A stretch of DNA of 21,516 bases from the NCBI GenBank assembly GCA_023142175.1, contig JAGLJX010000125.1, positions 1-21,516 of the forward strand, given 5' to 3'. Below the pieces are notes generated by a model. It ran no database searches. It had not been told where the DNA came from and saw only the letters and a program-made list of their open reading frames with translations. Source of the stretch: Emcibacter sp. (GTDB taxonomy: Bacteria; Pseudomonadota; Alphaproteobacteria; Sphingomonadales; Emcibacteraceae). Both the position numbers and the translations under genes were made by a program. This document shows, in pieces, positions 1 through 6,934 of the stretch. Position 1 is the first letter of the stretch; each line of letters opens with the position of its first letter.

Positions 1-257
1 TGATCGCTTTCGAGCTAAACGGCGGTCATGATGGGGGTCTGAAATTCCTCAATTCGCTGGAGATGTGCAAGATTGCTGTCAGTCTTGGCGATGCGGAAAC
101 ATTGGTTGAGCATCCCGCCTCCATGACCCATTCTACGTACGAACGGGAAGAGCGCGAGCGGTTCGGCATCACCGAGGGGCTTGTGCGTATTTCCGCAGGG
201 CTGGAGAATGCAGCCGATATATTGGCCGATATTGAACAGGCACTGGGGCGGGTTTAA
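1..257 (+). CDS. Methionine gamma-lyase / Cys-Met metabolism PLP enzyme, C-terminal end (5' truncated by window)
   Basis: Only the last 84 codons are present, in the frame beginning at base 3 and ending with TAA at 255-257. The segment ends in the typical tail of trans-sulfuration PLP enzymes: SLGDAETLVEHPASMTH, then an EERERFGI stretch, then GLVRISAGLEN and a closing helix. In this family (methionine gamma-lyase, cystathionine gamma-synthase/lyase, O-acetylhomoserine sulfhydrylase) the tail contributes to substrate carboxylate binding. The conserved SAGLEN arginine region and the HPASMTHS motif fit methionine gamma-lyase (Met to methanethiol, 2-oxobutyrate and ammonia) best. The lysine that holds PLP lies outside the window, so the exact member is not certain. 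The gene converges on the next gene with only 6 bp between the stop codons. Confidence 0.85.
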   Translation, partial: IAFELNGGHDGGLKFLNSLEMCKIAVSLGDAETLVEHPASMTHSTYEREERERFGITEGLVRISAGLENAADILADIEQALGRV

Positions 258-263
258 CGCGGC

Positions 264-1079
264 TTAATTCGTTGGACAGCTTTCGGCACGTACTTCCGTT
301 AGCTGCACGACATATTGATTTATGGCTTTATTGGCCACAGAATCATTTCCATCAAAGATGAAGTTTTCAGGCGTTTTGTCGGCACAACCCACATATGTTC
401 GATGGGGCATCTCAGTGATAAAATAACCGTCATTGGCAATGGTGACGTCATTTTCAGCTATGGCGGTACGCAGGTGGGTTATTTTCTTAAGAATATTTTC
501 TTCTTGTGAACCGGGTTTTATATCAGCCGGATCCATGGACAGAACCATATCCTCGAATGTGTTTGTGTTATAATAATATATACGGGAATGATATAATGGC
601 GCCCCCGTTTGATTGATTAGCAATGTGCCATATAGACCCGTTTCGAATGCATCCACTTTATTGATTATGGCATTAAATGTCTCATCATCCATCTGGTTCA
701 GTTCTTCCGTCCCCCTAGAGGCAAGGTCGAATTTTGTAGCAACCTTTACCGCGCCATATAAATTGTCTGTGGCATAGCCATAATAATGTTGGCGATCAAG
801 TTTGCCATCCAATGTGGCAAGCACACTTACGGACACCATTTGTGAGAACAGCAGATAAACAAAATACAAGGGGAGTGCTAATACAGATAAGTTTAAAGCA
901 ATACGAAGCGGGAAAAATAATACTGCTAGTATGTTATTGTCATAAATCTCATCAATTATAAGATATTGGCCCAGAACAGGCGTGGTGCTCAGTCCAGTAA
1001 GTAATATTTTCAACAGGGCCATGCCGCCTAAACCAGCAACAGCAACAACAACCCAAAAACTTATTATGTCAATTATCAT
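264..1079 (-). CDS. Unrecognised two-helix membrane protein with a large C-terminal soluble domain
   Basis: A 271-residue protein starting at ATG 1079 behind an AAGGA Shine-Dalgarno about 9 bases upstream. I do not recognise the family. Residues about 5-30 form a hydrophobic helix beginning near the N-terminus, and residues about 50-83 form a second long hydrophobic segment. The remaining ~185 residues are polar and rich in Asp, Asn and Tyr, with no motif I can assign. Cysteines are few (C233 region and near the C-terminus). The gene is transcribed divergently from the PhnD-like lipoprotein gene and converges on the PLP enzyme gene. Base composition and the good ribosome site support a real gene. 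A function cannot be given. Confidence 0.75.
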   Translation of the reverse strand: MIIDIISFWVVVAVAGLGGMALLKILLTGLSTTPVLGQYLIIDEIYDNNILAVLFFPLRIALNLSVLALPLYFVYLLFSQMVSVSVLATLDGKLDRQHYYGYATDNLYGAVKVATKFDLASRGTEELNQMDDETFNAIINKVDAFETGLYGTLLINQTGAPLYHSRIYYYNTNTFEDMVLSMDPADIKPGSQEENILKKITHLRTAIAENDVTIANDGYFITEMPHRTYVGCADKTPENFIFDGNDSVANKAINQYVVQLTEVRAESCPTN

Positions 1080-1225
1080 TTTGGCTATCCTTAAGCCGCG
1101 TATTCATTAAGCGACTATTTGGGGGATCATGTTGGAGAATTGATAAAAAGTCAAACCCTAACCATGCTGAGATTATCACTTGTAATCATATAAATTGACA
1201 ATAAGGATGGTGGGGGCTAGGGTTA

Positions 1226-2158
1226 ATGATTATGAGTTGCGTTATGAGAAATTCTGGTTTGTTGGGGAAGATTCTTGTAGGATTTGGTATTCTGTGGGGT
1301 CTTTCGGCGTGCGACCAGAAGACAGATGATGCCTATAACCCCACATTTGTTGATCACAGAGCCGGCATTAAGCATGAATATATTTTAGGGGTTCACCCGC
1401 TGCATAATCCAGAACGGCTGTATGAGATATTCGGCCCCTTAACGGATTATCTGAATGAGAAAATTCCCGAAGCGACTTTTAAATTAGAGGCCTCGCGAAA
1501 TTATGCATCTTATGACAAGAAACTCTATGCGGGCAAATTTGAATTTGCGCTCCCAAACCCCTATCAGACGATTAATTCATTACGGTATGGGTATCATGTT
1601 TTTGGCAAAATGGGTGATGATCACAAATTTCGCGGTATCATCCTTGTCCGCAAGGATAGTGGTATTAAAAAAGTTACAGACCTGAAAGGTGCGGTAGTCA
1701 GTTTTCCTGCCCCCACGGCACTTGCAGCAACAATGATGCCGCAATATTATCTTCAGATGCATGGTATTGATGTGATGAAGGATATTGATATTCGCTATGT
1801 GGGCTCGCAGGAATCCTCAGTGATGAATGTATATCTTGGTAATGTTGCGGCGGCGGCTACCTGGCCCGCGCCGTGGAATTTATTGTCAACGGAAAGGCTA
1901 GAACTGGCGGCAGAGGTCTATCCGATCTGGCAGACGAAACCATTGGTAAATAATGGCTTGGTGGTGCGGGATGATGTGCCGCCTGATTTAGTGGCAAAAG
2001 TATCTAAGGTGCTGTTCTCGCTCCATGAACACGACCAGGGTGTGAAAATATTATCGGCCATGGATCTTTCCCGTTTTGAAGAAGCGGATAACTATACCTA
2101 TAAGCCAGTCGCCGTATTTCTAGATAAATTTCAACAGTCAGTGAGACCATTGGAGTAA
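1226..2158 (+). CDS. PhnD-like periplasmic solute-binding lipoprotein
   Basis: A 310-residue protein of the phosphate/phosphonate-binding PhnD type (Type 2 periplasmic binding fold). The N-terminus has a hydrophobic signal segment ending in a lipobox, GLSAC (Cys29), so it should be a lipoprotein. The mature part shows family hallmarks: LGVHPLHNPERLYEIFGPL near residue 53, a KFEFALPNPYQTI segment, VRKDSGIKKVTDLKG, and an SFPAPTALAATMMP loop where PhnD proteins bind ligand. Three in-frame ATGs (1226, 1232, 1244) could be the start; a purine-rich GGGGGCTAGGG stretch precedes the first two. No permease or ATPase gene is nearby. The next gene, 60 bp downstream on the same strand, is a membrane histidine kinase. 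This suggests a ligand-presenting sensor subunit rather than a transporter component. The ligand is unknown and need not be phosphonate. Confidence 0.85.
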   Translation: MIMSCVMRNSGLLGKILVGFGILWGLSACDQKTDDAYNPTFVDHRAGIKHEYILGVHPLHNPERLYEIFGPLTDYLNEKIPEATFKLEASRNYASYDKKLYAGKFEFALPNPYQTINSLRYGYHVFGKMGDDHKFRGIILVRKDSGIKKVTDLKGAVVSFPAPTALAATMMPQYYLQMHGIDVMKDIDIRYVGSQESSVMNVYLGNVAAAATWPAPWNLLSTERLELAAEVYPIWQTKPLVNNGLVVRDDVPPDLVAKVSKVLFSLHEHDQGVKILSAMDLSRFEEADNYTYKPVAVFLDKFQQSVRPLE

Positions 2159-2190
2159 TATATCAAGATATTCGATAAACAAATATAGTC

Positions 2191-2218
2191 ATGAGTATTA
2201 GTTAATGAGTATTAGTTA
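2191..2218 (+). repeat. Tandem 14-bp duplication forming two coupled minicistrons before the kinase gene
   Basis: The unit ATGAGTATTAGTTA occurs twice without a gap (2191-2204 and 2205-2218). Each copy reads as ATG AGT ATT AGT TAA, encoding Met-Ser-Ile-Ser. Each stop codon shares its last A with the next ATG (TAATG): the first stop at 2203-2205 overlaps ATG 2205, and the second at 2217-2219 overlaps the kinase start ATG 2219. There is no strong Shine-Dalgarno in front of the kinase gene. The arrangement is seen directly in the sequence; a role in translational coupling or slippage-based control is inference. Confidence 0.8.
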
Positions 2219-4510
2219 ATGATTATTATCAAGAAAATAAAATATTTTTGGACCGGCTCGATAAGGCGTCAATTGATCATAGGGATTGCCTTGGTTCATG
2301 CTGTCCTAATGACTATTTTTGTTTTAGATCTTGTGACACGTCAAAGCAATTTTCTACATGAACAGACCATTGAACAGGCCGGAAGTCTCGCCAAAACTCT
2401 GGCGGCGAACAGTACGTCCTGGATATTAGCCAGCGATGTTGTCGGACTGGAAGAGGTGATTAACTCTCAAAGTAACTACCCCTCTTTGCGCTATGCTATG
2501 ATCCATGATTTAAATGGTAAAATATTGGGCTATACTGACCGTAGAATGGTCGGTAAATATATAGATGATGCTATCAGCCTTTCTTTGCTTGATCATGATG
2601 TGGCTATCGTTGTCTTGGTAAATAGCGATGTAGTTATTGATGTGGCGGCCCCGGTTGTTGTAAAGGGCCATCAGATTGGCTGGGCGCGGGTTGGCATTGA
2701 TCGTACCGATACCACAATCAGCCTGAAAGAAATTGCCCGTGATGGTGCGTTTTATACGCTTGGAGCAATCATTGTGGGTATTATATTTGCCTATTATATG
2801 GGTCTGGGGTTATCGCGGGGTATTTACCGCCTTATCGATGTGGCTAGTTCAGTTTCAAAAGGCTCCCGTGATATGCGTGCCGATGTGGACCGGGTTGATG
2901 AACTCGGCAAGCTTGCAGATGTATTTAATATTATGCTGGACTTAGAGAATGAAGCCCGGCAGGAATTGTTGGCCAGTGAACGCCGTGCCAGTGATTTTGC
3001 AGAAGTAGCTTCGGACTGGTTCTGGGAAATGGATGCCGACCTCAGGTACACATCTATCTCAGGTAATTTTGAAGGAATTACAGGCTACGATATTAACAAG
3101 GTAATAGGTACTAAACGGTGGAATTTTTTGGGCGAAGGGGAAGAAAACAAGAAATGGGATAGACATAAAGCAGAGCTTGAAGCGCATCTTCCGTTCAGGG
3201 ATTTTGAATATTCAGCTATTTTTGAGGATAAAGTCCAGCTACAGGTCAGTATCAGCGGCGTACCGGTTTTTGATAACGCGGGTCAATTTATAGGATACCG
3301 CGGTAGTGCCAAGAATATTACGGCAAGAATTAAGAATGAAAGGGAGTTGGAGGAGGCCAAGGAAAAAGCCGAAAAAGCCAACGAAGCTAAATCAGATTTC
3401 CTTGCCAGCATGAGCCACGAGCTACGAACACCTCTCAACGCAATATTAGGCTTCGGACAGATGCTGCAATTCAACCCAAAAGATGAGCTGACAAAAACCC
3501 AGAGCGGCTATGTGGATAATATTTTGATCGGTGGTAATCATCTTCTAAATCTCATCAATGAAATTCTTGATCTTTCCCAGATTGAGGCAGAACAGGAAAT
3601 TATTTTGTTGGAAGAGATTGATGCAGAGCAGGTGATTGAAGGTTGTATCGCCCAGATATTACCCCTTGCAGCAGTGCGGGGAATAAAGATTGTTAATCAG
3701 GTTGAGGAGGGTTCCCGTAATCTACTTCTTACCGATGAAATGCGCTTCAAACAGGTTATGATCAATCTTCTGTCCAATGCGGTAAAATATAATATTGATG
3801 ATGGCGCCATAATCGTAGATTGCCGAAAAACCAAAGAAGAATTTTTGCATATATCCATAACCGATACGGGCATAGGTATTGCCGAAAAAGATCACGCAAA
3901 AATATTCAATATATTTCAACGCATCGGGGGTCATTCCGATGTTGCAAGAGAGGGCCATGGCATAGGCCTGACCATATGCAAACTCCTCACCGAACGACTG
4001 GGTGGGCGCATCGATTTTGAAAGCAGGAAAGATAAAGGTACTGTTTTTTGGTTTGAACTCCCTCTTATTACCAACAAGGAGATACTTATCTGGAATGATA
4101 CCATGCGCGTCGGCGTTGATGCTATTGACAAAGACCATCAAAAAATCATTTCGCTCACGAATAAAATATCAGTTGGATTTTATGACGAGAAACAAATGAA
4201 TGATACCATCGTTGAACTCATCGAATATACCCATTTTCATTTCAGGCGGGAGGAAGCAATTATGGAAGTTTGTAACTATCCGGACCTAATTGAACATAGG
4301 GATGCCCACCAAGATATCATTGCTGAGGTGAATAAATTAGCCAAGAGCTGGCGTAAGAACTATGATCCGGAGATACAGCGTGAACTAAATCTTTTTCTGC
4401 GGGAATGGTGGTATGGGCACATTATGAAAGCCGATATTGAAATAGCAAAATATACAAGAGGTAAAACACAGGAAATCCGTGACGTTCTCAAAAATATGGA
4501 AATGAATTAA
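2219..4510 (+). CDS. Membrane PAS sensor histidine kinase with C-terminal hemerythrin domain
   Basis: A 763-residue membrane kinase. It has a first helix at about 18-39, a periplasmic sensor region to about 175, a second helix at about 177-198, HAMP (about 200-250), PAS (about 255-370, containing DWFWEMDADLRY), a short coiled coil, HisKA with SHELRTPLNAILGF (phospho-acceptor His400) and HATPase_c with NLLSNAVKYN, DTGIGIAEKD and GHGIGLTICKLL (about 500-615). From about 622 to 745 follows a bacteriohemerythrin domain with all seven di-iron ligands in canonical spacing: His640, His674, Glu678, His693, His697, His734 and Asp739. That domain binds a di-iron centre that reacts reversibly with O2 and also with NO in known proteins. 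There is no receiver domain and no response regulator gene nearby. Sixty bp upstream lies the PhnD-like lipoprotein, the likely periplasmic partner. The start at 2219 is supported by the TAATG coupling; a strong ribosome site is absent. Confidence 0.93.
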   Translation: MIIIKKIKYFWTGSIRRQLIIGIALVHAVLMTIFVLDLVTRQSNFLHEQTIEQAGSLAKTLAANSTSWILASDVVGLEEVINSQSNYPSLRYAMIHDLNGKILGYTDRRMVGKYIDDAISLSLLDHDVAIVVLVNSDVVIDVAAPVVVKGHQIGWARVGIDRTDTTISLKEIARDGAFYTLGAIIVGIIFAYYMGLGLSRGIYRLIDVASSVSKGSRDMRADVDRVDELGKLADVFNIMLDLENEARQELLASERRASDFAEVASDWFWEMDADLRYTSISGNFEGITGYDINKVIGTKRWNFLGEGEENKKWDRHKAELEAHLPFRDFEYSAIFEDKVQLQVSISGVPVFDNAGQFIGYRGSAKNITARIKNERELEEAKEKAEKANEAKSDFLASMSHELRTPLNAILGFGQMLQFNPKDELTKTQSGYVDNILIGGNHLLNLINEILDLSQIEAEQEIILLEEIDAEQVIEGCIAQILPLAAVRGIKIVNQVEEGSRNLLLTDEMRFKQVMINLLSNAVKYNIDDGAIIVDCRKTKEEFLHISITDTGIGIAEKDHAKIFNIFQRIGGHSDVAREGHGIGLTICKLLTERLGGRIDFESRKDKGTVFWFELPLITNKEILIWNDTMRVGVDAIDKDHQKIISLTNKISVGFYDEKQMNDTIVELIEYTHFHFRREEAIMEVCNYPDLIEHRDAHQDIIAEVNKLAKSWRKNYDPEIQRELNLFLREWWYGHIMKADIEIAKYTRGKTQEIRDVLKNMEMN

Positions 4511-4697
4511 AATCAACATATACAGATAGTCAGCAAGTTTGTATGGGATAGTTTGTACTCTCAGCCCGCCTTATGGATCATATTAATGCCAATGCTACTT
4601 AAACCTTTGTTATTGTCATTGGTTGCATTAAAGGTCACTATCAGACAAGAAATGATAAAGCCGTTGTGTATAAAGTGGGCAGCAAAGGAAAATATCT

Positions 4698-6170
4698 ATG
4701 ACCGCAGGTTTGCATTATATCCCCCATAACGCCCATGATGTCATTGTGGGGGATAAACGGATATTATTTCATATTCCGACCACGTCACTGTTCGATCTGG
4801 ATCAGATATCGGGTGATATATTAGACCTGTTCAAGGAAAAAAAAACGGTCAGCCAGCAGGAAATGGAAGCGTGCTTCAAGGGTCGCTACGAACCGGATCA
4901 AGTGCTTGACGTTGTTGAAGATTTTCTTGAAATGAAAATCATCAGAGGTGATGACCCCATCCGTCCCGACCACAAAAAAATCAAAATAGAAAATTATCCA
5001 CTCAGTACTATCATTCTCAATGTGAATACCGGTTGTAATCTGGGCTGCACCTATTGTTATAAAGAAGACCTGACCACGCCCGCAAAAGGGGAATTGATGG
5101 GTTTTGACGTGGCAAAAAAATCCATTGACCTTTTGTTGAAGGAGGGTAAAAGCCGCGACCGGGTTAATGTGGTGTTTTTCGGGGGTGAACCCTTGAGCAA
5201 TATGGCCCTGATCAAACGTGCCGTGGAATATGCGGAAGCCCGTTGTGCCGAGGAGGGTAAAAAAGTTGATTTTTCCGTTACCACAAACGCCACTCTCCTG
5301 ACCGAAGACATTATCGATTATTTGAATGACCATAGGTTTGGTATCGCCATCAGCATGGATGGGCCAAAGGCCGTTCACGATAAAAACCGCAAAACCATCG
5401 GCGGCAAAGGGACTTATGATGTGGTGTCAAAGAAAGCTCGGATGCTGCTGAGCCGTTATACTGCCCGGCCCGTGGGGGCAAGGGTAACCCTGACCGCTGG
5501 GGTAACCGATGTGGTTAATATTCATAATCATCTGAAATATGATCTTGGCTTTGCTGAGGTTGGTTTCGCCCCCGTAACATCTGGTGATATATCTCTTTTT
5601 AATCTCAGTAATGAAGAATTGCACGAGGTGTTTCAGAATATGAAAAAACTGGGTGAGCATTATCTTAGCGAAGCGTTACGGAACCGTAATAATGGCTTTT
5701 CCAATATGCATCAGATGATGACAGATCTGTATGAGGGCACTAAAAAAGCTTTGCCTTGTGGGGCCGGTATCGGGCTTTTGGCTGTGGACCATGAGGGCGG
5801 CTTGAATCTTTGTCACCGATTTACCGGCTCCGATATTGATAAATACGGTACAGTGGATACGGGTATTAAAAAACAAGAACTGGGCGAATTCCTTGAAGGT
5901 CGTGCCGTCCGGGACGGTACTTGGTGCGATACTTGCCGGATCAGAAATCTTTGTTCCGGGGGCTGTTATCACGAATCCTATGCCACCTATGACGATATTA
6001 ACAAGCCGACCTATCATTATTGTGATCTGATGCGGGATTGGATAGATTTCGGTATCGGCATTTACAGCCGTATTCTGCACGAAAATCCGCACTATTTCGA
6101 ACAACACGTCAGCCCGCGAACCCTGCTCAACACCAATCGCAGCTTCACTTCACAAGATGTCATTCGGTGA
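4698..6170 (+). CDS. SPASM radical SAM peptide maturase, QhpD/PeaB-like
   Basis: A 490-residue radical SAM enzyme with ATG preceded by AAAGGA. Residues about 1-95 resemble a PqqD-like peptide-recognition domain (RILFHIPTTSLFDLD). The radical SAM cluster motif is C113-x3-C117-x2-C120 in NTGCNLGCTYCYKEDL, followed by FFGGEP (SAM binding). The C-terminal SPASM domain has a full seven-Cys pattern: C354, C372, C410-x2-C413-x5-C419-x3-C423 and C442, enough for two auxiliary Fe-S clusters. Overall length and sequence resemble QhpD/PeaB, which forms intra-peptide Cys-to-Asp/Glu thioether crosslinks in the gamma subunit of quinohemoprotein amine dehydrogenase. This assignment is from memory of the family, not from a search. 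None of the dehydrogenase subunits, the QhpE protease or the QhpG partner is visible here, so the substrate peptide may be elsewhere. It lies 187 bp after the hemerythrin kinase gene on the same strand. Confidence 0.85.
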   Translation: MTAGLHYIPHNAHDVIVGDKRILFHIPTTSLFDLDQISGDILDLFKEKKTVSQQEMEACFKGRYEPDQVLDVVEDFLEMKIIRGDDPIRPDHKKIKIENYPLSTIILNVNTGCNLGCTYCYKEDLTTPAKGELMGFDVAKKSIDLLLKEGKSRDRVNVVFFGGEPLSNMALIKRAVEYAEARCAEEGKKVDFSVTTNATLLTEDIIDYLNDHRFGIAISMDGPKAVHDKNRKTIGGKGTYDVVSKKARMLLSRYTARPVGARVTLTAGVTDVVNIHNHLKYDLGFAEVGFAPVTSGDISLFNLSNEELHEVFQNMKKLGEHYLSEALRNRNNGFSNMHQMMTDLYEGTKKALPCGAGIGLLAVDHEGGLNLCHRFTGSDIDKYGTVDTGIKKQELGEFLEGRAVRDGTWCDTCRIRNLCSGGCYHESYATYDDINKPTYHYCDLMRDWIDFGIGIYSRILHENPHYFEQHVSPRTLLNTNRSFTSQDVIR

Positions 6171-6444
6171 AATATGATGGCAGGGCAAATTATTACGGAA
6201 CCGTTATCAATTAGTTCCATGTAAGTTGCTACTGAAATTAACGATGATATTAACATGGGGCTTGTTTGTATGGCCCATGGGTGGGAATATAATTATTACG
6301 GAATCGAAATAAAAATAGCCACTGCCCACATGGGGAATTGCGTTAATGATATTACGGCTGAAACACTGGTTGATCCCCTTTGTGGTAATACGGTTGTTAA
6401 TGGTGTTTCGGTAATGATTAAAACAACAAGTAAGGATAAAAGTT
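6171..6444. other. 274-bp gap with a 13-bp direct repeat and no convincing gene
   Basis: The gap separates the radical SAM gene from the DUF1330 gene. AATTATTACGGAA occurs at 6188-6200 and again at 6291-6303, each followed by CCG or TCG, with a period of 103 bp. A 6-bp hairpin CATGGG/CCCATG lies between the copies (around 6254-6280). An 80-codon frame from 6255 runs through, but it has no ribosome site and overlaps the following gene by 53 bp. I see no clear terminator. Confidence 0.5.
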
Positions 6445-6924
6445 ATGAAAACAGTCAGACCATCAGACGAACAAATGGGCTCTTTCATACAGGGTGAGCA
6501 TGATGGCAAACCTATTGTTATGCTCAATATGTTGAAATTTCGCGAGCAGGCGGTTTATTCTGCTAAAAATCAAGGTGCCGACGGGCGGACGGGTCAGCAG
6601 GCTTATGATATTTATTCGAAAAAGACCATGCCCTTCTTATTTTCGGTTGGCGGGCGGCCCCTGTGGGTGGGAACTGTGCTATCGTCTCTCATCGGCCCCG
6701 CTGATGAGCAATGGGATCGGGTTTTTCTGGTGTATTACCCATCCAGAGATGCGCTTAAGAAAATGCTTGCTATGCCAGCTTATCACGCAATTGGTTATCA
6801 CCGTGATGCGGCACTGGAAGATTCAAGACTATTTGAGACCAAAGCGGTTTACCTTCCAAAGGCCATGTTGATGTTCTTAAGTGTTGTTTTTCGTATTAAG
6901 CTTTTTTTCTCACATAATCCGTGA
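6445..6924 (+). CDS. DUF1330 family protein
   Basis: A 159-residue protein with ATG preceded by TAAGGAT at a good distance. It matches the DUF1330 family of small dimeric alpha-beta barrel (ferredoxin-like) proteins: GKPIVMLNMLKFRE near the N-terminus, an AYDIYSKKTMPF segment, VGGRPLWVG, WDRVFLVYYPSRDALKKML and the closing PAYHAIGYHRDAALEDSRL. The biochemical role of this family is not established. The last ~20 residues (KAMLMFLSVVFRIKLFF) form an unusually hydrophobic tail beyond the family core, possibly a membrane contact. The gene converges on the second histidine kinase gene with only 10 bp between stop codons, and no clear terminator lies between them. Confidence 0.85.
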   Translation: MKTVRPSDEQMGSFIQGEHDGKPIVMLNMLKFREQAVYSAKNQGADGRTGQQAYDIYSKKTMPFLFSVGGRPLWVGTVLSSLIGPADEQWDRVFLVYYPSRDALKKMLAMPAYHAIGYHRDAALEDSRLFETKAVYLPKAMLMFLSVVFRIKLFFSHNP

Positions 6925-6934
6925 TGGGCTAACT

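Noticed and set aside
3722..4141. 139-codon minus-strand frame inside the hemerythrin kinase gene
   Set aside because: Antisense to the conserved ATPase domain; a shadow frame.
4586..4729. 47-codon plus-strand frame in the gap before the radical SAM gene
   Set aside because: No ribosome site, overlaps the radical SAM start in another frame, and composition is like non-coding DNA.
4821..5378. 185-codon minus-strand frame inside the radical SAM gene
   Set aside because: Antisense to a gene with clear conserved motifs; the translation shows no family features.
5676..6107. 143-codon minus-strand frame at the end of the radical SAM gene
   Set aside because: Antisense to the SPASM domain and without its own start signals.
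6255..6497. 80-codon plus-strand frame after the radical SAM gene, considered as a maturase substrate
   Set aside because: No Shine-Dalgarno, 53-bp overlap with a well-started DUF1330 gene, and only three Cys without the Cys/Asp/Glu spacing expected of a QHNDH gamma subunit. Kept only as a weak lead.
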